Positions 1 through 5,300 of a stretch of DNA of 7,838 nucleotides are shown in pieces. Both the position numbers and the translations under genes were made by a program. This stretch comes from Clostridia bacterium (GTDB taxonomy: Bacteria > Bacillota_A > Clostridia > Christensenellales > Aristaeellaceae), in assembly GCA_900754775.1 (NCBI GenBank), contig CAAEDZ010000040.1, positions 1 to 7,838 on the forward strand. The letters run 5' to 3'. Each line of letters opens with the position of its first letter. Position 1 is the first letter of the stretch. The notes under the pieces were generated by a model. It made no database searches, was not told where the DNA came from, and was given only the letters and a program-made list of their open reading frames with translations.

Positions 1-8
1 GTGTGATC

Positions 9-125
9 ATGGCAAAGGATTGTTGCAAGAAGCCGTGTCTGGTTCTTGTAAGTCAGGATGATGATAAATTTGTGTACCGCTGTGCCAACTGCAAAACGCT
101 TGTTGTCGTCAAGCGTGATTCGTGA
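9..125 (+). CDS. Small Cys-rich protein, possible zinc ribbon (38 aa)
   Basis: I do not recognise this gene. It reads as 38 residues from an ATG eight bases inside the window and ends in TGA. Five cysteines are arranged as CCKKPC near residues 5-10 and CANC near residues 25-28, the two-knuckle layout of a small zinc ribbon; the middle and the end are short beta-prone stretches (LVLV, TLVVV). That a metal is bound is inference. The ribosome binding site would lie left of the window, and a GTG at position 3 in the same frame could also be the start, so the gene may extend further left. A TGA at 4-6 in another frame could be the end of a preceding overlapping gene. Codon use is less GC-biased than in genes right of 1180. 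The next gene follows after 73 bases that contain a long hairpin. Confidence 0.5.
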   Translation: MAKDCCKKPCLVLVSQDDDKFVYRCANCKTLVVVKRDS

Positions 126-130
126 TGTTG

Positions 131-164
131 GACCGGCGTTTCCAGACCGCTGGAAAAGCCGGTC
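131..164. other. Long imperfect inverted repeat between two small genes
   Basis: Two 14-base arms (131-144 and 151-164) are complementary except for one mismatch, around a 6-base loop (145-150). The predicted RNA hairpin is strong, but no run of T follows (the next bases are ACAGCGATAAAAAG), so it is not a standard intrinsic terminator. It could be an mRNA-stability or processing element, a terminator of unusual type, or a protein-binding site. Confidence 0.55.
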
Positions 165-198
165 ACAGCGATAAAAAGTGAAAGAGGGGAGCGCGCAT

Positions 199-774
199 AT
201 GAGGTTCATTTTTGTGGCGGTAATCGTTATCGTTGCCATCGTCGTCTTGATCAAAAAAGCGAAGAAGCGCACGTCTAAGGCTTCCTCGCATTCGCGCTTT
301 TCGGAATCAGAGGCGTCGCGTTCGAGCCCTCCCGAATCTATTGACACGCTCGAGAAGCAGGATGTTTATGCGTGCCTTGCCCGATATATTGGGGCAATCA
401 GCACGCTTAGAGAGCATTGTACATGGAGGTCCAGCGCTCAGGGCGGTTGTATTCAGGTTACGCGCACGGAGGATGGAAGATACAATGTTGGCGGGCATTA
501 TGACCACGACAGCAATTATGACGTTCTACTTACGCTTCAGCGCGGCGGGTATCTTGACTATTTCGGCATGAAATATGTCGATGATGGCTTTTCTTATCAC
601 GTTGAGGGCATTGATCCCGGGAAACAGGGATATTGTGCAGATAATAAAAGCATGCTCATCACCGATCAATATATCGTGTCTTCCCTGCACAAAAGATTTG
701 GCGCAAGCATCAACATCACGGACGTAAGGACGAGTGAAGATTCAACATGCATTTTCTTTGATTTTCCTGAATAG
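199..774 (+). CDS. Hypothetical membrane-anchored protein (191 aa)
   Basis: I do not recognise a family. The start is taken at ATG 199 because AGAGGGGA (183-190) sits 8 bases upstream; a GTG at 178 in frame would place that Shine-Dalgarno sequence inside the gene. Residues 3-18 are one hydrophobic helix (FIFVAVIVIVAIVVLI) followed at once by KKAKKR, which predicts a single N-terminal membrane anchor with the rest in the cytoplasm by the positive-inside rule. Residues 25-50 are Ser/Arg-rich and probably a disordered linker. Residues 53-191 look like a folded domain with alternating aromatic and charged residues, Cys at 59, 74, 84, 146 and 184, and a His/Asp/Tyr-rich stretch near 97-108 (NVGGHYDHDSNYD). 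No catalytic motif is evident. Codon third positions are much richer in A/T than in genes to the right, suggesting a different origin or low expression. The gene could form a unit with the 38-aa gene upstream. Confidence 0.75.
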   Translation: MRFIFVAVIVIVAIVVLIKKAKKRTSKASSHSRFSESEASRSSPPESIDTLEKQDVYACLARYIGAISTLREHCTWRSSAQGGCIQVTRTEDGRYNVGGHYDHDSNYDVLLTLQRGGYLDYFGMKYVDDGFSYHVEGIDPGKQGYCADNKSMLITDQYIVSSLHKRFGASINITDVRTSEDSTCIFFDFPE

Positions 775-855
775 CACGTGTTTTCCGCCCGAGCGTACAT
801 CCAAGGGAAAGTCGATTTTCCATATGTCAATATGTCGGCGCGGTGAAGCGGCTAT

Positions 856-978
856 GGCTGTCGAGGCACATAAGACAGCCGCCGGGGAGCGCGGAAAAGA
901 ATACTCCACAGACAAGACCGTCCGGCGCATTGCGCCGGGCGGCCAAAGTCTATCATGTCTCCCTTGACCCAATCAAGG
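856..978. other. Non-coding gap with three inverted repeats
   Basis: The 405 bases between 775 and 1179 hold no ORF I believe in. Within them are three dyads: 856-862 with 874-880 (7-bp perfect stem, 11-base loop); 918-928 with 932-942 (11-bp stem with one G-T wobble, 3-base loop); and 962-967 with 973-978 (6-bp stem, 5-base loop). None has a following T-run on either strand. Just upstream, ATATGTC is directly repeated at 822-828 and 830-836. The cluster could be a structured RNA leader, a weak or factor-dependent terminator for the gene ending at 774, or operators. Nothing in it matches a riboswitch class that I can recognise by eye. Confidence 0.4.
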
Positions 979-1092
979 CTGGATAGCATTGCCTCGCAAA
1001 ACGCCCCTTCCCCTGACCGCTCCCGCTCGGTTCCGTGTTCCCTGTGTTTGACGCCCGTACACATATTGTCTCAACCTTTTCTCCATCCCCCC

Positions 1093-1121
1093 TTTTCAAA
1101 CCGCCGTTTTTCCTGTATAAT
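1093..1121 (+). promoter_or_regulatory. Sigma-A-type promoter for the diguanylate cyclase unit
   Basis: A perfect TATAAT (1116-1121) lies 17 bp after TTTTCA (1093-1098), which matches four of six consensus -35 bases. The local DNA is T-rich compared with its surroundings. Transcription would begin near 1128, leaving about 50 bases of leader before the ATG at 1180. The Shine-Dalgarno is AAAGGAAAGG at 1161-1170. Confidence 0.65.
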
Positions 1122-1179
1122 GAAATGCACGCCTGTTGCGGCGCGGACCGCCCGAGCGTGAAAGGAAAGGAAAACGACC

Positions 1180-2301
1180 ATGCGCGGCAAGATCAGGGAC
1201 TTTTTGCGCATCCCCCCGGAGATACTGCCCGCCTTCCGGCAGGATACCCTGCAAAAAAACCGCCTCTCCCTGCTGGTCATCGCAGCGATGATCTTCGGCA
1301 TGGAGGCGTACAACATCGCCCGCGTGCTGTTCATGTCGCGCTCGGGGCTGGGCACGCTCAACAACCGCATCTATTTCGGCATGTACTGCGCGCTTTTGCT
1401 GGCGGCGGTCGTCTATCTCGTGGTCAGCCGCTGTACGCGCGGGGCGAAGACAGTGTCGCGCCTGCGCATACAGTACGTCTGCGTCGCCTTCGCCTTCCTC
1501 TGGCACATCTGCCTCAACGCCTACGACCTCATGCGCGACCCGGATGGGGAAGTGAGCATCTACATGACGGCGATACTGGGGCTGGCGGTCTTCATCCAGA
1601 TGCCCGCGCCGCTAAGCGTCGCCTGTCACGTGGGCGGCTACGCGGTCTTCGCCCTGCTGGCGGGGCGCTACCTGGAGAGCGGGCCGATGCTCAACCTGAC
1701 CTTCTCCTCCATCGTCGCGCTGGCCATTTCGCTGACAAAGGCGCACAGCGCGGCGGTCGTCCTCCTCCAGCGCCGCGAGATCGGCCAGATCAACGCGCGC
1801 TTGCAGGCGCTGCTGGAAAAGGACCCTCTGACCGGCCTGCTCAACAAGTCCGCCTTCGAGAAAAAGGCGGCCACGCGCCTGCGGGCGGCGAGCGGCGCCG
1901 AGGGCCTGACCATGATGATGGTCGATCTGGACGACTTCAAGGGCATCAACGACCGCCTTGGCCATCCCTGCGGCGACTATGTGCTGCAACAGACCGCGCA
2001 AAGGCTGCAAAGCGCCTTTCCCACCGCCACGGAGATCGGCCGCATCGGCGGCGACGAGTTCGCCCTCATGCTCTACACCTCCTCGCCGGACCTGCTGGAG
2101 GAGCGCTGCCGCCGCTTCACGCGCCTGCTCGGCGATATTTGCTGGCAGGGGAGCGCGGTCGGGGCGCGGTGCAGCGTCGGCCTCTGCCGCGTCGTCGCTC
2201 CGGGCCTTTCCTACGAGCGCGTCTACCGCGAGGCGGACCGCGCCCTGTACAGCGCCAAGCGCGAGGGCAAGGGCGGCTGCGCCGCCTGCGAAGCGCGCTG
2301 A
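1180..2301 (+). CDS. Membrane diguanylate cyclase (GGDEF domain, 373 aa)
   Basis: Predicted to make cyclic di-GMP from two GTP at the cytoplasmic face of the membrane. The N-terminal half has about six hydrophobic helices (near residues 29-52, 66-83, 96-112, 126-141, 144-162 and 172-187) with no recognised sensor fold. A short helical linker (about 190-212) joins a complete GGDEF domain: DPLTGLLNK at 215-223, the metal-binding Asp in VDLDDFK (D249), the substrate loop GHPCGD at 261-266, and the signature GRIGGDEF with GGDEF at 290-294. All active-site residues look intact, so it should be active. The inhibitory I-site (RxxD five residues before GGDEF) is replaced by PTAT at 281-284, so classical product inhibition is probably absent. 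No EAL domain is present. The start is fixed by the purine-rich AAAGGAAAGG at 1161-1170 and by the first hydrophobic helix following shortly after. The HAD hydrolase gene begins 21 bases after its stop and is probably co-transcribed. What the membrane part senses is unknown. Confidence 0.93.
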   Translation: MRGKIRDFLRIPPEILPAFRQDTLQKNRLSLLVIAAMIFGMEAYNIARVLFMSRSGLGTLNNRIYFGMYCALLLAAVVYLVVSRCTRGAKTVSRLRIQYVCVAFAFLWHICLNAYDLMRDPDGEVSIYMTAILGLAVFIQMPAPLSVACHVGGYAVFALLAGRYLESGPMLNLTFSSIVALAISLTKAHSAAVVLLQRREIGQINARLQALLEKDPLTGLLNKSAFEKKAATRLRAASGAEGLTMMMVDLDDFKGINDRLGHPCGDYVLQQTAQRLQSAFPTATEIGRIGGDEFALMLYTSSPDLLEERCRRFTRLLGDICWQGSAVGARCSVGLCRVVAPGLSYERVYREADRALYSAKREGKGGCAACEAR

Positions 2302-2322
2302 AAAACGACACAAGAGGTATCT

Positions 2323-3042
2323 ATGCTCACCACAGTGCTTTTTGATCTGGACGGCACCCTCCTGCCCATGGATCAGGATGTATTCGTCCGCGACTATTTC
2401 CACCGCCTCGCAGGGCGCGTCGCTCCGCTCGGCTATGAGCCCAAGGCGCTCGTCGATACCGTCTGGGCGGGCACGGCGGCCATGGTGCAAAACGACGGCT
2501 CGCGCACCAACGAAGAAGCCTTCTGGCAGGTCTTCGCCGATCGCTATGGCGAGGAACGGCTGCGCGACCGCCCCGTTTTCGACGATTTCTACCGCACGGA
2601 TTTTCAGCAGACGGCCAAGGTCTGCGGCCGCAACGAGGCCGCCCGCGCGGCGGTGGAGGCCGTGCGCGCCATGGGGCTGCGCGTGGCGCTGGCCACCAAC
2701 CCCATCTTTCCCCGCGTGGCCACGCACAGCCGCGTGCGCTGGGCGGGGCTGGAGCCGGAGATGTTTGCATACATCACCACCTACGAAAACTCCACCCACA
2801 GCAAGCCCGACCCCGCCTACTATCAGGACGTGCTGCGCGCCCTCAATGTGCGCGGCGAAGAATGCCTGATGGTCGGCAACGATGTGGGGGAGGACATGGT
2901 GGCTGAGACTGTGGGCATGCGCGTGTTTTTGCTCACCGACTGCCTCATCAATGCAAAGGACGAGGACATCTCCCGCTGGCCGCATGGCGGCTTTGCCGAT
3001 CTGCTCGCCCACGTGCGCGCCCTGCTGGCGCGGGATGTATAA
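2323..3042 (+). CDS. HAD-superfamily hydrolase (239 aa)
   Basis: A haloacid-dehalogenase-type hydrolase, most likely a cytoplasmic phosphatase acting on a small phosphorylated metabolite; the substrate cannot be told from sequence. All four HAD motifs are present: motif I FDLDGTLLP with nucleophile D8 and acid/base D10; motif II LATNP with T125; motif III Lys K161 in HSKPDP; motif IV VGNDVGED with D187 and D191. Residues about 15-100 form the helical cap between motifs I and II (C1 type), as in the phosphoglycolate phosphatase branch. Length is typical. The Shine-Dalgarno AAGAGG at 2312-2317 is 5 bases before the ATG. It follows the diguanylate cyclase by 21 bases with no terminator between, so the two probably share a message; a functional link to c-di-GMP is possible but unproven. 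A terminator follows at 3068. Confidence 0.9.
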   Translation: MLTTVLFDLDGTLLPMDQDVFVRDYFHRLAGRVAPLGYEPKALVDTVWAGTAAMVQNDGSRTNEEAFWQVFADRYGEERLRDRPVFDDFYRTDFQQTAKVCGRNEAARAAVEAVRAMGLRVALATNPIFPRVATHSRVRWAGLEPEMFAYITTYENSTHSKPDPAYYQDVLRALNVRGEECLMVGNDVGEDMVAETVGMRVFLLTDCLINAKDEDISRWPHGGFADLLAHVRALLARDV

Positions 3043-3067
3043 AGATAGCATATATTGTTTGTGCAAC

Positions 3068-3112
3068 ATGGCTCCGCGGCGCGTCTGCGGGGCCATTTGT
3101 TTGCCTGTTTTG
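3068..3112 (+). terminator. Intrinsic terminator after the HAD gene
   Basis: A 10-bp stem (3068-3077 with 3087-3096, one G-T wobble) closes a 9-base loop, followed by a T-rich but interrupted tract (TTGTTTGCCTGTTTT). It lies 26 bases after the HAD stop codon and separates this unit from the phosphate genes. Confidence 0.7.
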
Positions 3113-3138
3113 CCGTCAAAAGGCCATGTTTGATAAAA

Positions 3139-3174
3139 CTTACACTGCATCTTAACAAAACGCTTGCAAAAATT
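3139..3174 (+). promoter_or_regulatory. Pho-box-like direct repeats upstream of the phosphate transporter
   Basis: Three similar units start exactly 12 bases apart: CTTACAC at 3139, CTTAACA at 3151 and CTTGCAA at 3163. PhoP/PhoB boxes in Bacillota are tandem TTAACA-like hexamers about 11 bp apart; the middle unit contains TTAACA exactly, though the spacing here is 12. The array ends just before an extended -10 at 3175-3183, the usual place for an activator site. That it binds PhoP/PhoB is inference from the sequence and from the phosphate transporter downstream. Confidence 0.4.
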
Positions 3175-3183
3175 TGTGATAAT
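3175..3183 (+). promoter_or_regulatory. Candidate extended -10 promoter (upstream of pair)
   Basis: TGTGATAAT combines the TGn extension with GATAAT (five of six matches). No well-placed -35 is seen: TTAACA at 3152 is 20 bp away. This fits an activator-dependent promoter served by the repeats at 3139-3174. Confidence 0.4.
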
Positions 3184-3206
3184 ACACGTGGCAGGGAGCG
3201 CGAACA

Positions 3207-3215
3207 TGCTATAAT
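3207..3215 (+). promoter_or_regulatory. Candidate extended -10 promoter (downstream of pair)
   Basis: TGCTATAAT is a perfect extended -10 (TGn plus TATAAT). The matching -35 position (about 3187-3192, CGTGGC) is poor, as is common for extended -10 promoters. Transcription would start near 3222, about 60 bases before the transporter start codon. Confidence 0.55.
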
Positions 3216-3282
3216 ATAGATAAGTGTATGGAGCATGTAAACCAATGAAGGCTGTCTGACAGAAGGGAGCGTTATCCCGCCT

Positions 3283-4347
3283 ATGCCCAGTTCCAGTTTT
3301 CTTGACATTTCCAGCTACTTTTCCATGATGGGGCAGTACCCGGCCCTCATCCTCACCAGCATCCTCACCCTGGCCGTCATCCTCGTCAACGGCTGGACCG
3401 ACGCGCCAAACGCCATTGCCACCTGCGTTTCCACGCGCGCCATGCGTCCGCGCCCGGCGATCATCATGGCGGCCATCTTCAATTTCCTCGGCGTCCTCGT
3501 CATGACGCTCATCAACAAAAAAGTCGCGGAGACCATCTACAATATGGTGGACTTCGGCGGCGACGCACACGAGGCGCTCGTGGCCCTGTGCGCGGCGATG
3601 GTGGCCATCGTCACCTGGGCCACGGCGGCGTGGAAGTTCGGCATCCCCACCAGCGAGAGCCACGCGCTCATCGCCGGCCTGTCCGGCGCGGCCATCGCCC
3701 TGCACAACGGCATGTCCGGCATCAACGGCGCGGAGTGGCTGAAGGTCATCTATGGCCTGGCGCTTTCTACGCTGCTGGGCTTCGTGCTGGGCTTCATCGT
3801 CGCCAGGATCGTCGCCTTCCTCTTCAAACACGCCGAGCGGCAGAAGGCCAACAAGGGCTTCCGCGCGGCGCAGATCGGCGGCGCGGCGGCCATGGCCTTC
3901 ATGCACGGCGCGCAGGATGGCCAGAAGTTCATCGGCGTGTTCCTCCTCGGCATGGCGCTCTCCAGCGGCCACGCGGAGATGGGCACGGTGGAGATACCCA
4001 TCTGGCTGATGGCGCTGTGCGCCATCGTCATGGGCCTTGGCACGTCCATCGGCGGCCTGCGCATCATCAAGTCCGTCGGCATGGACATGGTCAAGCTCGA
4101 TGTGCATCAGGGCTTCTCCGCGGATCTGGCCGCGGCGGGCTGCCTGCTGCTCTCCTCGGTGACCGGCATCCCGGTCTCCACCACGCACACCAAGACCACG
4201 GCCATCATGGGCGTGGGCGCGGCGCGGCGCATCAAGAGCGTCAACTGGAGCGTGGTGCGCGAAATGGTCCTCACATGGGTGTTGACCTTCCCCGGCTGCG
4301 GCCTGGTCGGCTACCTGATGGCAAAATTGTTCATGGCGATCTTTTGA
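3283..4347 (+). CDS. pit: PiT-family inorganic phosphate transporter (354 aa)
   Basis: An integral membrane transporter of the PiT family (PHO4 domain), taking up inorganic phosphate, probably as a metal-phosphate complex with H+ or as a Na+ symport; the coupling ion cannot be read from sequence. The family's inverted-repeat architecture is visible. Repeat one carries NGWTDAPNAIATCVSTRAM (residues 36-54, with D40 and N43) and GIPTSESH (120-127). Repeat two carries HGAQDGQKFIG (208-218, with D212) and GIPVSTTHTKTTAIMGVG (295-312). About ten hydrophobic segments span the protein. The canonical GAND is GWTD and GAQD here, which I recall as usual in clostridial members, so no defect is implied. 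ATG 3283 lies 13 bases after GAAGGGAG (3262-3269), a long spacing, so the exact start is slightly uncertain. The DUF47/PhoU-like partner follows after 18 bases, the common pit-phoU-like pair. Confidence 0.93.
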   Translation: MPSSSFLDISSYFSMMGQYPALILTSILTLAVILVNGWTDAPNAIATCVSTRAMRPRPAIIMAAIFNFLGVLVMTLINKKVAETIYNMVDFGGDAHEALVALCAAMVAIVTWATAAWKFGIPTSESHALIAGLSGAAIALHNGMSGINGAEWLKVIYGLALSTLLGFVLGFIVARIVAFLFKHAERQKANKGFRAAQIGGAAAMAFMHGAQDGQKFIGVFLLGMALSSGHAEMGTVEIPIWLMALCAIVMGLGTSIGGLRIIKSVGMDMVKLDVHQGFSADLAAAGCLLLSSVTGIPVSTTHTKTTAIMGVGAARRIKSVNWSVVREMVLTWVLTFPGCGLVGYLMAKLFMAIF

Positions 4348-4351
4348 TCAA

Positions 4352-4356
4352 AGGAG
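4352..4356 (+). promoter_or_regulatory. Ribosome binding site that decides a TTG start
   Basis: AGGAG lies 9 bases before TTG 4366. Another in-frame TTG at 4357 abuts the AGGAG and cannot be served by it, so 4366 is chosen as the start of the DUF47 gene. Confidence 0.7.
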
Positions 4357-4365
4357 TTGGACATT

Positions 4366-5013
4366 TTGGGCAACAAGAAGAAAGAGAAGAAACAGAAGAA
4401 GACCAGTTACAGCTATTTCGCGTTCTTCTGCGAGATGATCGACTGCGCCTGTCAGGCTTCGACGGCGCTGAACAACATGTTCAGCGATTACCAGCCCAAG
4501 AACCTGCGTCAGGAGGCCGACGTGATCCACGAGATCGAGCACGCCGCCGACTTGAAAAAGCACGACATGATGAGCCAGCTCCTGCGCGAGTTTTTGCCGC
4601 CCATCGACCGCGAGGACATCGTCAATATCTCCCATGTGCTTGATGAGATCGTCGATCTCATCGAGGAAGTAGTACTCAGCCTCTACATGAATGACATCCA
4701 GAAGTGCCGCTCCGACGTGCAGCCCATGGTGGCGCTGATCGTCAAGCAGTGCGAGGAACTGCAAAAGCTGATGGCGGAGTTCGAGAACTACAAAAAGTCC
4801 GACAAGCTCCTGCAGAGCATCATCGTCATCAACACGCTGGAAGAGGAGGGCGACCGCCTCTATCTGGAAGCCATGCGCAACCTCAAGCTCACCTGCTCCG
4901 ACCCCTTTGAGATGATCGCCTGGCGCGACATTTACAGCAGCCTCGAGGATTGCTCCGACGCCTGCGAAAAGGTCGCGGACGCGGTCGAAGAAGTCGTGAT
5001 GAAAAACACCTGA
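4366..5013 (+). CDS. DUF47 / PhoU-like phosphate transport regulator (215 aa)
   Basis: A cytoplasmic all-helical protein of the DUF47 family (PhoU_div, Pit accessory protein), thought to bind metal clusters and to modulate the adjacent PiT transporter. The Lys-rich start (GNKKKEKKQKK) is followed by long amphipathic helices. PhoU-like acidic E/DxxxD patterns occur near residues 56-62 (EIEHAAD), 81-97 (DRED to DEIVD), 160-163 (EEGD) and 194-205 (EDCSDACEKVAD). Length is typical for the family. The start is TTG 4366, decided by AGGAG spacing. It lies 18 bases after pit and before a strong terminator, so the two genes form a bicistronic phosphate unit. It is distinct from the PhoU that accompanies the high-affinity Pst system, for which no genes are in this window. 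Confidence 0.9.
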   Translation: MGNKKKEKKQKKTSYSYFAFFCEMIDCACQASTALNNMFSDYQPKNLRQEADVIHEIEHAADLKKHDMMSQLLREFLPPIDREDIVNISHVLDEIVDLIEEVVLSLYMNDIQKCRSDVQPMVALIVKQCEELQKLMAEFENYKKSDKLLQSIIVINTLEEEGDRLYLEAMRNLKLTCSDPFEMIAWRDIYSSLEDCSDACEKVADAVEEVVMKNT

Positions 5014-5029
5014 TCTTCCCACGCAAAAG

Positions 5030-5059
5030 CCGGCAGGGTCACGCGCCCTGCCGGTTTTT
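5030..5059 (+). terminator. Intrinsic terminator after pit-DUF47
   Basis: A perfect 9-bp GC-rich stem (5030-5038 with 5046-5054) closes a 7-base loop and is followed by TTTTT (5055-5059). AAAA at 5025-5028 precedes the stem, so it could also work on the opposite strand. It lies 16 bases after the DUF47 stop. Confidence 0.9.
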
Positions 5060-5089
5060 GTATGCCGCGCGGTTATTTTTCGCGCCCGC

Positions 5090-5118
5090 GCATAAAGCCG
5101 CCCGCCCTGCAAACACTA
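5090..5118 (+). promoter_or_regulatory. Weak candidate sigma-G/sigma-F promoter for the spoVA unit
   Basis: GCATA (5090-5094) matches the forespore -35 consensus GHATR. After 17 bp, AACACTA (5112-5118) matches five of seven positions of CATACTA. Known spoVA operons are sigma-G controlled. Against it, the start site would fall near 5125, inside the Shine-Dalgarno of the 54-aa gene, so only the downstream genes would be read normally. Treat as tentative. Confidence 0.2.
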
Positions 5119-5135
5119 TGCGCGGAGGGATGGAT

Positions 5136-5300
5136 ATGCAAAGAAGCGACAGGCGCGCGCGCTTTGGCCGCTGGCTGCTGCTCATCTGGGCGCTGGCCGT
5201 GCTGGCGCTGATGCTGACGGCCGCGCTGCGCAAGGAGTCCCAGCCGCGCTACGATGGCGCGACGTTCGTGTACATGCAGGCGGGGCGGTCGCATGGCTGA
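5136..5300 (+). CDS. Small single-pass membrane protein heading the spoVA operon (54 aa)
   Basis: I do not recognise this gene. Of three in-frame ATGs (5118, 5130, 5136), the last is chosen because GGAGGG (5124-5129) lies just 6 bases before it. The protein has a basic start (QRSDRRARFGR, residues 2-12), one hydrophobic helix (about residues 13-31, WLLLIWALAVLALMLTAAL) and a short polar tail of about 23 residues. The positive-inside rule puts the tail outside the cytoplasm, or in the intermembrane space if made in the forespore. Third codon positions are strongly G/C, like proven genes nearby. Its stop overlaps the next small gene by 8 bases and the unit continues into spoVAC, so a role in sporulation is inferred from position only. 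It is not a recognisable SpoVAA or SpoVAB. Confidence 0.6.
   Translation: MQRSDRRARFGRWLLLIWALAVLALMLTAALRKESQPRYDGATFVYMQAGRSHG

Noticed and set aside
1048..1053. TTGACG as a -35 for the cyclase
   Set aside because: No -10-like hexamer lies 15-19 bp downstream. The TATAAT at 1116 is far out of range and pairs better with TTTTCA at 1093.
742..1064. Short minus-strand frames in the gap before the cyclase
   Set aside because: No ribosome sites, no recognisable product, and they run across the inverted repeats.
1035..2345. 436-codon plus-strand frame overlapping the cyclase
   Set aside because: It runs out of frame through the GGDEF gene and reads as Arg/Pro/Ala-rich sequence with no motif. 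The cyclase frame has promoter, ribosome site and conserved residues.
3245..3259. Four-codon leader peptide (MKAV) before pit
   Set aside because: No convincing Shine-Dalgarno spacing, and no attenuator structure beyond a 5-bp dyad at 3252-3262.
1612..4188. 858-codon open frame on the minus strand
   Set aside because: It lies antisense to the cyclase, HAD and PiT genes, all clearly identified by motifs. Its product is low-complexity (Ala/Arg/Gly/His/Asp-rich), as expected when G/C-rich third positions remove stop codons from the opposite strand.
3283..4347. GWTD and GAQD in place of GAND in the PiT signatures as a possible loss of function
   Set aside because: The conserved Asp is kept in both repeats and the substitution fits what I recall of clostridial PiT proteins, so it looks like subfamily variation.
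3588..4643. 351-codon plus-strand frame across pit and the DUF47 gene
   Set aside because: It is out of frame with both recognised proteins and His/Arg/Gly-rich.
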